From NCBI RefSeq assembly GCF_001866135.1, contig NZ_MODW01000001.1, positions 496,001 to 560,000 of the forward strand: DNA of 64,000 nt. Direction: 5' to 3'. The translations under genes and the position numbers were made by a program. Of this stretch, positions 48,279 through 57,106 are shown piece by piece. How positions within the stretch are numbered: the first letter of the stretch is position 1; each line of letters begins with the position of its first letter. The notes beneath the pieces are model-generated. The model was given only the letters and a program-made list of their open reading frames with translations, was not told where the DNA came from and ran no database searches. The stretch comes from Microbacterium sp. LCT-H2 (GTDB lineage Bacteria > Actinomycetota > Actinomycetes > Actinomycetales > Microbacteriaceae).

Positions 48279-49605
48279 GGTTGCCCCCTTGTTCCGTTGT
48301 CCGTCGACGTGATGATCGTGTCAAGACGATCGCGAGAGTGATGCCGCCCACGACCAGCACGGCAACGATGACACCGCCGATCACCCACGGCATCGCCGAC
48401 ACATCCGATGGTTGCTCAGCCCCGCCGGGCGCGGAAGAGGGTCGTGGACTCGCTGTCGCATTCTCCCGATCCTGTGCCGCCTTGACCTCGTTCACCATCG
48501 CGAGTGACGGGGAGGCGTTCGGATCATCAGTATCGAAGATCGGATTCTCATCCGGATACTTCGTCGGATCCACCGCCAGCATCCCGGTGAGAGACGCAGC
48601 GCCGTATCCCGTGCCGGAGTTCCACTCGGGGTCGTGTTCGCCCTTCGTGCCCGTGTTGTGAATCAGGCTCTGTATGAGCTGTCCCGCCGACGCTTCGGGG
48701 TACTTCTGCTTCACGACTGCCAGCATTCCCGCCACGATCGGCGTCGCGTACGACGTCCCGGACCCGAGCGACTGCGCCTCCCACGAATCCGACGCGCCCT
48801 GCAACAACAGACCGATACCCGGTCCTGCCGTGACGACGTAGTCGCTGACATTGGGCTTCCCGTACTGCCCGTTCTGGATCTTGCCGTCCTCGCCGAACGC
48901 CTGCACAGCGACCACACCGTTCAACGCGGCCGGCAACACGTCGATGCCATCGTCGTTGCCCATGCCGGCGACAACCACCACGTCGTTGGCGTACGCCTCC
49001 GCGATGCCCTTCGAAGCGTCGGTACCGAACGAGGAAATGGAGATGATGTCCGCCCCATCCGCCACCGCATCCGAGATCGCGTGATCCAGCCCTTCCCAAC
49101 CGTCCTCGTCGAAACTGGTGCCGTCCTCCTGGAGACACTCGGCATCTTCGCCGCGTTCGTTCGCCACGCCGTCAAGGACTGGCGCGGTGTAGAACAGCAA
49201 CTCCACCCCGGGCGCGACGCCCTTCACCGGGGCACCCCCGGGCGGCGCCTCCCCCGTCCCCACGATCATCGACGCCACTCTCGTCGCATGCGACGCGGCG
49301 ACGTAATCGGTCGAGATCGCCGGATACGGCGCTCCTGAGGGATCCAGACAGTACGACGGCTCTCGCACTGTCACGTCGGCGCCGCGAAGACCGATCACGT
49401 CGGGGTTGATCTGACTGTCGATCACGGCCACCTTCACCCCGGATCCGTCGAAACCCGCATCGTGAGCCGCCTGGATGTTGCCCCGATCAAACCACCACAA
49501 ACCGGATTCCGCCGTTCCGGCGGCAGCAACCGACGGCGCCAGGACAGCCAACGCAAGCCCAGTGATACCGACAGTCGCGGCGAACCCGCGGTACACGCGC
49601 CGCAT
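48268..49605 (-). CDS. mycP: Mycosin (subtilisin-like ESX protease MycP), copy 1
   Basis: A membrane-anchored serine protease on the outer face of the membrane. The 445 residues start with a signal peptide (about 1-29), then the S8 domain with catalytic Asp63 (AVIDSQIN), His106 (ASHATRVAS), oxyanion Asn in VVAGMGNDD and Ser285 (GSGTSYATP). A C-terminal membrane helix (about 403-428) and basic tail close it. All three catalytic residues are present. It lies between a helical WXG-like protein and the EspB-like gene. It is one of two mycosins in this locus. Confidence 0.93.
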   Translation of the reverse strand: MRRVYRGFAATVGITGLALAVLAPSVAAAGTAESGLWWFDRGNIQAAHDAGFDGSGVKVAVIDSQINPDVIGLRGADVTVREPSYCLDPSGAPYPAISTDYVAASHATRVASMIVGTGEAPPGGAPVKGVAPGVELLFYTAPVLDGVANERGEDAECLQEDGTSFDEDGWEGLDHAISDAVADGADIISISSFGTDASKGIAEAYANDVVVVAGMGNDDGIDVLPAALNGVVAVQAFGEDGKIQNGQYGKPNVSDYVVTAGPGIGLLLQGASDSWEAQSLGSGTSYATPIVAGMLAVVKQKYPEASAGQLIQSLIHNTGTKGEHDPEWNSGTGYGAASLTGMLAVDPTKYPDENPIFDTDDPNASPSLAMVNEVKAAQDRENATASPRPSSAPGGAEQPSDVSAMPWVIGGVIVAVLVVGGITLAIVLTRSSRRRTTEQGGNHGR

Positions 49606-50012
49606 CAGTAATCGGCGTCCTGGGGCTCGGTGGAGGAATCGCCAGCATCGACCTTCACGCCGTCGCTCAACCCGCCGTCGACCGGAGACGACGACGCCGC
49701 CTGCTCGACCGCGGAGTCCAGGAGGGACACGATGAGCTTCGTCTCATCCGCGAGGGCGGCATCCTGCTCGGCCAATTGGAGGACAGCAGCCCGGATGGCG
49801 TCATGCGTACTCTGCAGGTTCTCAAGGGCCCGCTCGGTCGCAGCTCCCATCTCTCTAGCGGCGTCCGAGACGGCCTGATGGAATTCACGCGTCGTGTTCG
49901 ACACATCACCTTCGGCGACAGCCACCTCTGCAGGGCTCGGAAACTCCTGCAGTTCGCGCAGAAGCCGCTTCAGCTCGGCGAACACTCCATCGAAGTCGAC
50001 TGCGATGCTCAT
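49605..50012 (-). CDS. Small helical ESX-associated protein
   Basis: A 135-residue, highly helical protein with a low-complexity acidic C terminus ending in DADY. Length and charge are like EspC/WXG100-type partners, but no W-x-G is visible. It shares one base with the mycosin start (TGATG), so it is coupled to it. Function is unknown. Confidence 0.6.
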   Translation of the reverse strand: MSIAVDFDGVFAELKRLLRELQEFPSPAEVAVAEGDVSNTTREFHQAVSDAAREMGAATERALENLQSTHDAIRAAVLQLAEQDAALADETKLIVSLLDSAVEQAASSSPVDGGLSDGVKVDAGDSSTEPQDADY

Positions 50013-50136
50013 CGACGCCCCCTCTTCCTTCCTCCGGCGATTCCGTCACGCCTGCTGTACCGTCCGGCGTCTCACCGAAAAGCACAGCAGACGGCGCGGG
50101 CCCGACGCATCGCTGCGCCAGACCCGCGCCCCGGGT

Positions 50137-50427
50137 TCACGCGCCGAAGCGCCCCGCAGCCGACTTGTCGGTCTGCACGTACTGACCCGAGATCTCCTCG
50201 GTCTTCCCGGCGATCTGCGTGAGCAGCTGCTGCATCTCGCTCAGCGAACGGTTCCACTTGGCCTGCGCCTGGTCGTAGGCCTGCTGCGCGGCACCATCCC
50301 ACGCCGCACGCAGCTTGCTGACCTCGGACTCGAGGCGGTCCAGCTCGGAACGAATACCCTGCGACCCGCTGCGGATCTGCGCCGCGAGAGCGTTGACCTG
50401 CTCCGGGCGAACGGACATCGACTGCAT
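50137..50427 (-). CDS. WXG100 (ESAT-6-like) protein with YxxxD signal
   Basis: A 96-residue helical hairpin protein, the size and shape of Esx proteins. The hairpin turn has W-D-G (RAAWDGAAQQAYDQ), and the C terminus has YVQTD, the YxxxD secretion signal. AAGGAG lies 6 bases before the second of two adjacent ATGs (50427), so that start is preferred. It is encoded 32 bases after a second WXG100 gene, as in esxB-esxA pairs. The pair probably forms a heterodimer that is the main secreted substrate. Confidence 0.9.
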   Translation of the reverse strand: MQSMSVRPEQVNALAAQIRSGSQGIRSELDRLESEVSKLRAAWDGAAQQAYDQAQAKWNRSLSEMQQLLTQIAGKTEEISGQYVQTDKSAAGRFGA

Positions 50428-50459
50428 CATGTTCTCCTTGAAATCTCTGCGGTCTGCGC

Positions 50460-50774
50460 TCAGGCGCCCATCATCGAGCCGAGGCCCGCGATGGTCTGCT
50501 GGTGGGATTCTTCGGTCGCGGCCTGGTCGCGCTCGGTGCCCGCGAGGGCATCCTCGAGCGTCACGAGGACCTCGTTGAGCTGACGAGCCTGCTCGTCCCA
50601 CCGCGACATCAGCGTGGTGAAGGATGCGGCAGCCGCACCCGTCCAGAACCCGCGCAGCTGCTCGATCTCACCGCGGACCTTCTTGGTCTGCTGATCGATC
50701 CCGGACTTCGTCTCCCGCACGGCCTGGGCTCCGCGACGCAGAGCCCCCTCTTCTGCGGAGATGACATCAGTCAT
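50460..50774 (-). CDS. WXG100 (ESAT-6-like) protein
   Basis: A 104-residue helical hairpin with W-T-G at the turn (LRGFWTGAAAASFTT). No YxxxD signal is visible, so its partner at 50137-50427 probably supplies the signal for both. First gene of the esx pair, 207 bases downstream of the lipoprotein gene, probably with its own promoter. Confidence 0.88.
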   Translation of the reverse strand: MTDVISAEEGALRRGAQAVRETKSGIDQQTKKVRGEIEQLRGFWTGAAAASFTTLMSRWDEQARQLNEVLVTLEDALAGTERDQAATEESHQQTIAGLGSMMGA

Positions 50775-50981
50775 TTCTCACTCCCTCCGGTCCCCATGAG
50801 GACACACGCGGGGGAGCGCCTTCCCGATACGGGACGACTTCGGAACAACCCCCGACAATCTGTTTCCGCACATAGGCTAAGGCAGGTCGGTGCCCATTTC
50901 CAACGGCCTGGACGGATCCGTATCGAAATTTCCACGGTGTATCGATAAATGAGTTTCGCAACCACGGGTGTGCGTGGTGCC
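50775..50981 (-). promoter_or_regulatory. Intergenic region before the esx pair
   Basis: A 207-base gap inside the otherwise compact ESX run. It is AT-richer than its surroundings near 50915-50950 and has a direct repeat GTATCGA (50920-50926 and 50939-50945, plus-strand reading) 19 bases apart. A separate promoter for the esx genes and a regulator site are plausible. No clear -10/-35 pair was found. Confidence 0.35.
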
Positions 50982-51962
50982 TCAGTCGAGGTCAACGACG
51001 ATCGCACCGGAGGCGTCCCGCCGCACGGTGCCCTCGACGTCAACCGTCTCCTCCTGCGGACCACTCGGCCGGCGGAAGCTGACCGCATACGGAGCGGACA
51101 CGCGCACTTCCTGGCCGGCGGCCAGGGCGAGCGGCTCCTGCCGGTTCCAGACGACAGATCCCCCGTCGACCGTCCCCCTGTAGCCTTCGTTCGCGACGCC
51201 ATCTGCCACGATCGACGGGCAGTCGTCGCCGACGAGCCCAGAGGCGGTGCACGAGGCCAGCAGGTCGTCGATGCCGGCCTCGATATCGACCGCCGCATCG
51301 GCGCGGAGCACCGGATGAAGGATCAGGATCTTCGAGAGCATCTCGGCTCCCGGCGGCGGCTGGATCGTCTCCGGGTCCACGGGGTACTCCACGGCGAACG
51401 GCTCGCCCTCGCCCCCGTCGGGATCGATCGTGGTGAGACCCTGCTCTCCGGGGTAGTCGAGCTCATAGACTCCCGGCAGAAGCCGCAAGGCCTCCGTCGT
51501 CGCGAGATCGAAGACGCCCGACTCCTCGATCGCGATGTCCCCGGGGATACCCTGCCCGTCGAAGTAGAGTCCCAGATCCGCCCACTGCTCTACCCGTGCC
51601 TCGCCCCCGACCGTCGTCGTACTGACGGTCAGGGTGCGAGGCTCGTCGTCGCCGTCGAGGCGGTACTCGACGGTCACCGACGCCGCCGAATCCGACCCCG
51701 TGACCGACGTCACCCGAGCATCCACGGGGCGCACCGCGTCGGCGTATACGTCGTCATCGAGCGCGACGGGGCTCACCACGGACGGATCACTGAGCAATGC
51801 GCCCGCGCCCTGGGCGTCCCCTTCGATGAGACGCTGGAAGAAGGTCGACACCACCTGCTCCGCGCCCGTCTTCGCCACGTTGCCGAACGAGCACCCCGCT
51901 ACCGACAGCGTGAGCACAGCCACCGCGAGGCCCGCACCCCACCGCGCAGACACCGACGTCAT
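50982..51962 (-). CDS. ESX-associated lipoprotein
   Basis: A 326-residue lipoprotein with lipobox LSVAGC (about residue 23). The start at 51962 overlaps the stop of the upstream gene by 4 bases; an alternative start at 51983 is less likely. The mature part begins with a conserved-looking NTF2-like sequence (VVSTFFQRLIEGDAQGAGAL), followed by beta-rich domains. No catalytic motif was recognised. It could be a periplasm-side assembly or surface factor of the secretion system. Confidence 0.75.
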   Translation of the reverse strand: MTSVSARWGAGLAVAVLTLSVAGCSFGNVAKTGAEQVVSTFFQRLIEGDAQGAGALLSDPSVVSPVALDDDVYADAVRPVDARVTSVTGSDSAASVTVEYRLDGDDEPRTLTVSTTTVGGEARVEQWADLGLYFDGQGIPGDIAIEESGVFDLATTEALRLLPGVYELDYPGEQGLTTIDPDGGEGEPFAVEYPVDPETIQPPPGAEMLSKILILHPVLRADAAVDIEAGIDDLLASCTASGLVGDDCPSIVADGVANEGYRGTVDGGSVVWNRQEPLALAAGQEVRVSAPYAVSFRRPSGPQEETVDVEGTVRRDASGAIVVDLD

Positions 51963-52780
51963 GACAGGCGAGCTACCGGCCACCGCCCGAAGTCGGTGCC
52001 GACGGTGTTCGATGCACTCGCGCGGAAGCCCTCGAGGTCACTGTTGGATTGCATCCCGAATTCGAAGATCAGCGCGACCACCGCCTGTACAGCCTCCAGC
52101 ACCCTCGCGATGCACTCCGCGATCGGCTCCGCCATCTCCAGCCACTTGATCGGGTTCGCCTGAATGAACTGTGCTCCGAGCGGGATCGCATCGATAGCGA
52201 ACGCGACGACCTCTTCGTAGAGGTTCCACCACAGCTGGATGATGTTGTCCGAATGCGTGCGGAGGTAGGTACGCATGTTGTCGATGTGTGGAATCAGTCC
52301 TTCGAGGGCAGCCCGCTGGCCGGCTGGCACGTTCGCATAGTAACGACCCATGCCGTCCTGCCAGCTCGATGTCGCGTAGAACTTGTCGTCACCGAGACTC
52401 CCCACGACGCCGGTGAGCACGACATTGATCGCGTCCCATTCGTTGGCCATCGCCTTCAGCGCGAAAGGGTTGCCCGGGCTCAACAGCTGCGCGACCTCGG
52501 CGGCGATGGCCTCGGCACCCCGGGCGGCCTCGTCGAGCTTCGCCAGCACTGCGGGCTGGTCGGCGATCAGCCGCTCGATGTCCTTCCACGCAAAGTAGAA
52601 GCCGGAGATCGGGAACAGGACCGTGAGCAGCCCCTGGCCCACACGCTCCCACCCTGAGGGCCAGTCAACTTCTTCTACATCCGTCTTGCACTCCGCGATC
52701 TTCTCCTCGACCTTGCGGATCTCGGGTGTGATCTTCTCGACGCCAGCGTCGAAGTCTGCCTGGCTGGTTGGAACACCCAC
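51959..52780 (-). CDS. Large helical ESX-associated protein, possible substrate
   Basis: A 273-residue, almost wholly helical protein with no signal peptide, starting at a GTG (52780) that follows GGAGG at about 10 bases. It has one hydrophobic segment (LLTVLFPISGFYFAW, about 51-65), and a late hydrophobic helix (CIARVLEAVQAVVALIFEF). A W-x-x-G (SWQDGMGRYY) lies between helices in the middle, in place of a typical W-x-G turn. It is encoded between two short ESX proteins, so it may be a larger substrate or a chaperone. The family is not recognised. Confidence 0.6.
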   Translation of the reverse strand: MGVPTSQADFDAGVEKITPEIRKVEEKIAECKTDVEEVDWPSGWERVGQGLLTVLFPISGFYFAWKDIERLIADQPAVLAKLDEAARGAEAIAAEVAQLLSPGNPFALKAMANEWDAINVVLTGVVGSLGDDKFYATSSWQDGMGRYYANVPAGQRAALEGLIPHIDNMRTYLRTHSDNIIQLWWNLYEEVVAFAIDAIPLGAQFIQANPIKWLEMAEPIAECIARVLEAVQAVVALIFEFGMQSNSDLEGFRASASNTVGTDFGRWPVARLS

Positions 52781-52849
52781 AGTTACATACCCTCCGTAGA
52801 ACGCAGAAGACGGCCCCTGCCTCGCCCTGCCCCGGCGAGTGCGCGCATA

Positions 52850-53152
52850 TCAACCACCGCTGGCCTCCCGATCAGCGGACTCGATGTTCGTCGCGGTCCC
52901 GCGCAGAGCCTCCGCAATCCGAGCAGTCTCGGCCACGCCTCCATCGAGGAGAGTCCGCAGGCGCTCCAGAACGTCCGCGTATGCGCGCGTGGCTCCGAGT
53001 CCATGCGTGATGCCGTCGAACGCTCCGAAGGGGAGCGTCGCCCCCTCGGACATCAAGGTCACCGCCTTGCTGAACTCTCCCGATACGCTGTCCCAGCGCG
53101 TCGCATCCAGGCGGAGGTCGCCGACAACGGCATCAGTGTCCAGGTCGGTCAT
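52850..53152 (-). CDS. Small ESX-associated protein (EspC-like)
   Basis: A 100-residue protein, helical with a loop near LPFGAFDGITHGLGATRAYA and an N-terminal Asp-rich segment (LDTDAVVGDLRLDATRWDS). Size and composition suit the EspC/DUF2580 group found next to ESX substrates. No W-x-G turn is present. It is the likely partner of the 273-residue protein encoded 69 bases after it. Confidence 0.6.
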   Translation of the reverse strand: MTDLDTDAVVGDLRLDATRWDSVSGEFSKAVTLMSEGATLPFGAFDGITHGLGATRAYADVLERLRTLLDGGVAETARIAEALRGTATNIESADREASGG

Positions 53153-53182
53153 GGGTTCCCCTTCGTTCGACAGTGAGATCTC

Positions 53183-53824
53183 TCACGAGCTTCGTCCTCG
53201 ACGCGCGGCGTCCTTGAGCGCGCGGAGGCGCTTGAACTCGGTCACGGCCGGGTAGCGGTCGCGCATGAACTGCGCCACCTCAGCGCCGGTGCGGATGGCC
53301 TGCGCCACAAGCGGGCGCGCGGTGTCGGCGATGTCTCGGCCTGCGGCGAAGCGCAGCCAGGTCGAGTCGAATGTCACGTTTCCGAGCGAGCCACCCACCG
53401 CCGTGACGGTGACGTTCCCGTCCGCACTGGTCAGCGGCTGCCGGGCGCTCAGCTTCTCCTCGAACGTGGCGACGTAGTCCGGCTGTTCGCGACTCACCTC
53501 GATCAGCAGCTCGGCGGGGATGTCGGGGACAGATGCCCCCTCGCGAGCGTCGACTGCACCGTGACGCGTGCTCGCCGTCTCGAGCCGCGCACGCTCCCGC
53601 GTGACGTCGAGACGGGTTCGCTCCGCGCGACTGTAGGCGATGAACACCGCAGGAGCGAGAGATTCGGGATCGATCCTCGACCGCCAGTCGTCGGCGATGG
53701 TCAGATCATGAAGGTCGCCGTCGTCGAGCAAGAAGACCGACACCGATTCGGTGTCATCGTGCCCGGCGTGGCCGACGATCGCTTCTTCCTGCTCTGACGC
53801 CGTGCCGTAAGGGTTCCAAGACAT
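53183..53824 (-). CDS. YbaB/EbfC-like protein of ESX cluster
   Basis: A 213-residue soluble protein. The C-terminal half resembles the YbaB/EbfC fold (LTSADGNVTVTAVGGSLGNV, then FAAGRDIADTARPLVAQAI), a family often found in actinobacterial ESX loci. The N-terminal half is acidic and unrecognised (TESVSVFLLDDGDLHDL). It lies 40 bases after the first WXG100 gene. It could bind DNA or act as a substrate-specific chaperone. Confidence 0.6.
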   Translation of the reverse strand: MSWNPYGTASEQEEAIVGHAGHDDTESVSVFLLDDGDLHDLTIADDWRSRIDPESLAPAVFIAYSRAERTRLDVTRERARLETASTRHGAVDAREGASVPDIPAELLIEVSREQPDYVATFEEKLSARQPLTSADGNVTVTAVGGSLGNVTFDSTWLRFAAGRDIADTARPLVAQAIRTGAEVAQFMRDRYPAVTEFKRLRALKDAARRGRSS

Positions 53825-53864
53825 GGAGGACTCCCGATGATCGTGATGGAACGGTAGGACGGGC

Positions 53865-54155
53865 TTATGCCCAGAGGGACTCGTTCTTCCGTCGCGTGTC
53901 CTGGAAGATCTCTTGCGCTTTCACACTCGTGTTCCGGTGCTCGGCCAGAAGCTCATTGAGCGCCACCAGCTTGGCGCTCCACTCGCGCTGCGCTCGGTCG
54001 TAGGCGTCGGAAGCCTCACCCGTCCACTTGTCGCGCAGCGTCGAGACCTCCTGATCGAGAGCATCGAGAAGATTCGCGTACTGCCGGACGGCGTCGCGCA
54101 ACCGGTCGATCAACTCATCCATCCCGGCCTGAGTGACCATGATCCGCTCTGACAT
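53865..54155 (-). CDS. WXG100 (ESAT-6-like) protein
   Basis: A 96-residue helical hairpin with W-T-G at the turn (LRDKWTGEASDAYDR). The ATG at 54155 has GGGGGAG 5 bases upstream. No YxxxD motif is visible at its C terminus. It is the first gene of the long minus-strand ESX run, divergent from the EccD operon. Confidence 0.88.
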   Translation of the reverse strand: MSERIMVTQAGMDELIDRLRDAVRQYANLLDALDQEVSTLRDKWTGEASDAYDRAQREWSAKLVALNELLAEHRNTSVKAQEIFQDTRRKNESLWA

Positions 54156-54337
54156 GCAAGCTCCCCCCGAAGGCTCACGGCAATATCTGGGAGCGTAGAG
54201 CAGTTCGCGACGATAATCCACAAGAGAGCCGCTTCAGACAGGACCTCTCGGTCATGGCACCGTGACTTCCGCCGCCGAGAAGCCATCAGCTGGGGCGAAG
54301 GCCCGGAACGGCGACAGATAGGATCTGGCCAGTCAAC

Positions 54338-54343
54338 TAGAGT
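54338..54343 (+). promoter_or_regulatory. Candidate -10 of the EccD-EccB-mycosin operon
   Basis: TAGAGT within CTAGAGT, a TANNNT-type -10, lies 70 bases before the EccD start in the 257-base divergent region. It repeats the CTAGAGT core of the rmlA and cytidylyltransferase leaders, but lacks their second block. No -35 is evident. Confidence 0.35.
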
Positions 54344-54412
54344 GAGTCCGGGCCGGACCCCCGCAACGCCTGCGGCGGGAGAGCATCGCACACGTGGGGG
54401 GACACCACCGAT

Positions 54413-55747
54413 ATGAGCCAGAGCGGCACCGTGGCAGGAACCGTGCTGCGGATCTCCGTGGTCAGCGACGACCGCAGGCTCGACGTGGGGGTGCCATCGC
54501 AGGTCCCCCTGGTCGAGATCATCCCCGGCTTCGCCCGCAGTCTCGGCGTGCTGGACCCGACCCTCACGCACGGCGGATACGCGCTGCAGCGGGCGGACGG
54601 CACGCCCCTCGACCCCGCTCGCGGCGCTGCGGCCCAGGGCGTGCACGACGGCGAGCTGCTGACCCTGGTACGCGGCGGGCTCATGCGCGAGCCGCGCATC
54701 TACGACGACGTCGTGGAAGCCGTGATCGACGCGACCGCGGAGCAGCACAACTCCTGGACCCCCGCGGACAGCTCCCGCACCGCTCTCTTCGTCAGCCTCA
54801 CCTTCCTCGCCCTCTGCGCCGTGCTCCTCGTCGCGACGCCGCCGACGTCTCTGCTCCCGGCGATCATCGCGGGGTCGGGCGCGGTCGTGCTCAGCGTCGC
54901 CGCCGCGGTGCTGATGCGGCTGCGGCAGCCCGAGGCCGGTCATGCGCTCGGACTCACCGCCGCGGCGTACGGCGGGCTCGCGGGCTACCTCGCGGTCCCC
55001 GCGCAGAGCATCTGGGGCTGGCCGCTCGCGGCTCTCGGGCTCGGACTCGTCGTCGTCGGGGGCCTCAGCCTGGCCGTCACCCAGGACAAGCCCGAGATCC
55101 ACCTCGTGCCCATCGCCCTCGGCGCCTCGATCGGGATCACGGCCACGGCGGCCGCGGTCTTCGGCGACCCGCTCGCCTCGTACGCGCTGATGCTCGCGAC
55201 CACGGCGCTGCTCGCGAACGGCATCCCCTGGCTGGCTCTGAGCTCCACCCGCATCCGGGTGATCTCGCCGCAGAGCGACGCCGACATGTTCTCCGCGCCG
55301 CAGCCCATCGACGCCGAGGAGGTGAAGCGTCGCGCCGCCGCCGGCACCCGCACGCTCATCGCGCTCCGTGCCGCGCTCGGCCTCGCCGCCCTCATCGCGA
55401 CCCCGCTCGTCGCCGCCAGCGGCGTCACGGGCGCCGTGCTGTGCGTGCTCGCCTTCGTCGGCATGATGTTCCAGTCGCGGCAGATGCACGCCCGCCTCGG
55501 GGTGCTCGTGCTGATGGCGATCGGGGCGATCGGCCTCGCCGCGACCGGTGTGACCGTCGCGCTCGCCCTCCCCGACGTGCGCACCTGGATGCTGCTCATC
55601 CTCGTGGTCGCCACCGTGGTGCTCATCGGGCTCACGCTGCTCACGCCGAAGGCCCGCCTCCGCCTCACGCGGCTCGGCGACACGGTCGAGGTCGTCGCGC
55701 TCGCCCTCCTGCTCCCGCTCGGGGTCATCACGGCGGGGCTCGTCTGA
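54413..55747 (+). CDS. eccD: ESX membrane protein EccD, copy in the EccB operon
   Basis: A 444-residue protein with the ubiquitin-like N-terminal domain (LRISVVSDDRRLDVGVPSQV, about 12-31; LTLVRGG near 85) and about eleven membrane helices from residue 125. This is the classical EccD. It is the first gene of a plus-strand operon with EccB and a mycosin, 3 bases before EccB. A second, divergent EccD-like protein lies at 45409-46773. Confidence 0.92.
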   Translation: MSQSGTVAGTVLRISVVSDDRRLDVGVPSQVPLVEIIPGFARSLGVLDPTLTHGGYALQRADGTPLDPARGAAAQGVHDGELLTLVRGGLMREPRIYDDVVEAVIDATAEQHNSWTPADSSRTALFVSLTFLALCAVLLVATPPTSLLPAIIAGSGAVVLSVAAAVLMRLRQPEAGHALGLTAAAYGGLAGYLAVPAQSIWGWPLAALGLGLVVVGGLSLAVTQDKPEIHLVPIALGASIGITATAAAVFGDPLASYALMLATTALLANGIPWLALSSTRIRVISPQSDADMFSAPQPIDAEEVKRRAAAGTRTLIALRAALGLAALIATPLVAASGVTGAVLCVLAFVGMMFQSRQMHARLGVLVLMAIGAIGLAATGVTVALALPDVRTWMLLILVVATVVLIGLTLLTPKARLRLTRLGDTVEVVALALLLPLGVITAGLV

Positions 55748-55750
55748 CCG

Positions 55751-57106
55751 ATGGCGACCAAGAAGGACCTGATCGAGGCCCAGGGCTTCAGCCGACGACG
55801 GCTCCTCTCCGCCTTCACCGGCGGCGCCCCCGGCGGCAAGGAGCTCGAACCGGCCAAGCCGCTGCGCGCCGTCATCGCGGGCATCGCCCTCACCGTCGGC
55901 GTGATCCTCGTCGGCGTGTTCTGGGGCATCATGCAGCCGGGACTCCCCGGCGACTGGCAGAACAACCGCCTCATCGTCGCCACCAACACGGGCGCCCGCT
56001 ACGTCTCGGTCGAGGGGACGCTGTACCCCGTCATCAACACCGCCAGCGCCCGCCTGCTCATCCCCGCCGGCGAGTTCAAGGTCGTGCGCACGGATCAGGC
56101 AGCCCTCGACGGCATCCCGGTCGGCGGTTCGATCGGCATCCTCGGCGCCCCTGACGACCTGCCCACCCCGAGCGCCCTCATCAACACCGCATGGACCGCG
56201 TGCGTCGACGATTCCACCGGGACCGCTGTCTCGCTGTCGGGCAAGCCCATCGCGGAGCCGTCGACGGGCACCGGCGCCGTGGTGCAGCGCGGCGACGAGC
56301 TCTTCGTGATCGCCGACGGCCTCCGCTACGCCGTCCCCGCCGACGACGCCAACGCGGTGCTGCGCGCGGTCGGCCTCGGCACCAGCGACGTCATCGAGGT
56401 CGACGGACGCTGGCTCAACCTCTTCGAGAGCGGCGCCGACCTCGAGCCGATCCGTCTGAACGCCGTCGGCGCCCGGGTGCCGGGGACCGACCTGACGGCG
56501 GGCACGATCGTGCACGTGCAGGGCAGCCCCGCGGACGAGCGCTACGTGGCCCTCGCGACCGGAGAGCTCGCGCGCCTCAGCCCGCTGGCGTACCAGCTCT
56601 ACCTGCTCGGCAGCGCGCAGGAGGCCGGCGCGGACGAGGAAGAGGTGTCCCCGGCGGAGGTGGCCGACGTTCCCACCGTGCCGAACGCCGGTGGCGACGA
56701 TTGGCCCACGCTTCCGCTGACGCCGCTCCCCTCCGGCGAGACCCCGTGCGCGGTCCTGGGTGACGACGCCCGCACCGTCCTCGGGTCCACGAGCGCCGAG
56801 CTTCCAGAGGACCGCGACCATGTCGCCGTCACGGTCGGCGGTGGGGCCCTCGTGCAGACGAGCGGCCCGTCGGACGAGGCGGTGGGCATGGCCGTGCTCG
56901 TCGACGAGTCCGGTACCGCGTACGCCATCCCGGGCGCCGTGCCGGACGAATCGGCGGAGGACGCCGCCAGCGGACCGCTCACCCAGCTCGGTTACACCCC
57001 CGGCGACGTCGGGCGGGTGCCGAGCGCGTGGATCGACTTCTTCGCCGCCGGGCCGGCGCTGACCACCGAGGCCGCGAGAGAGTCGCCCGGCTCCGGGGAC
57101 GAGTGA
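55751..57106 (+). CDS. eccB: ESX membrane protein EccB
   Basis: A 451-residue protein with a short cytoplasmic N terminus (MATKKDLIEAQGFSRRRLLS), one membrane helix (about 38-60) and a large extracytoplasmic domain with repeated beta segments (RLIVATNTGARYVSVEGTLY and RYAVPADDANAVLRAVGL). These are the EccB signatures. It is the only EccB in the window. Its TGA shares one base with the mycosin start. Confidence 0.95.
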   Translation: MATKKDLIEAQGFSRRRLLSAFTGGAPGGKELEPAKPLRAVIAGIALTVGVILVGVFWGIMQPGLPGDWQNNRLIVATNTGARYVSVEGTLYPVINTASARLLIPAGEFKVVRTDQAALDGIPVGGSIGILGAPDDLPTPSALINTAWTACVDDSTGTAVSLSGKPIAEPSTGTGAVVQRGDELFVIADGLRYAVPADDANAVLRAVGLGTSDVIEVDGRWLNLFESGADLEPIRLNAVGARVPGTDLTAGTIVHVQGSPADERYVALATGELARLSPLAYQLYLLGSAQEAGADEEEVSPAEVADVPTVPNAGGDDWPTLPLTPLPSGETPCAVLGDDARTVLGSTSAELPEDRDHVAVTVGGGALVQTSGPSDEAVGMAVLVDESGTAYAIPGAVPDESAEDAASGPLTQLGYTPGDVGRVPSAWIDFFAAGPALTTEAARESPGSGDE

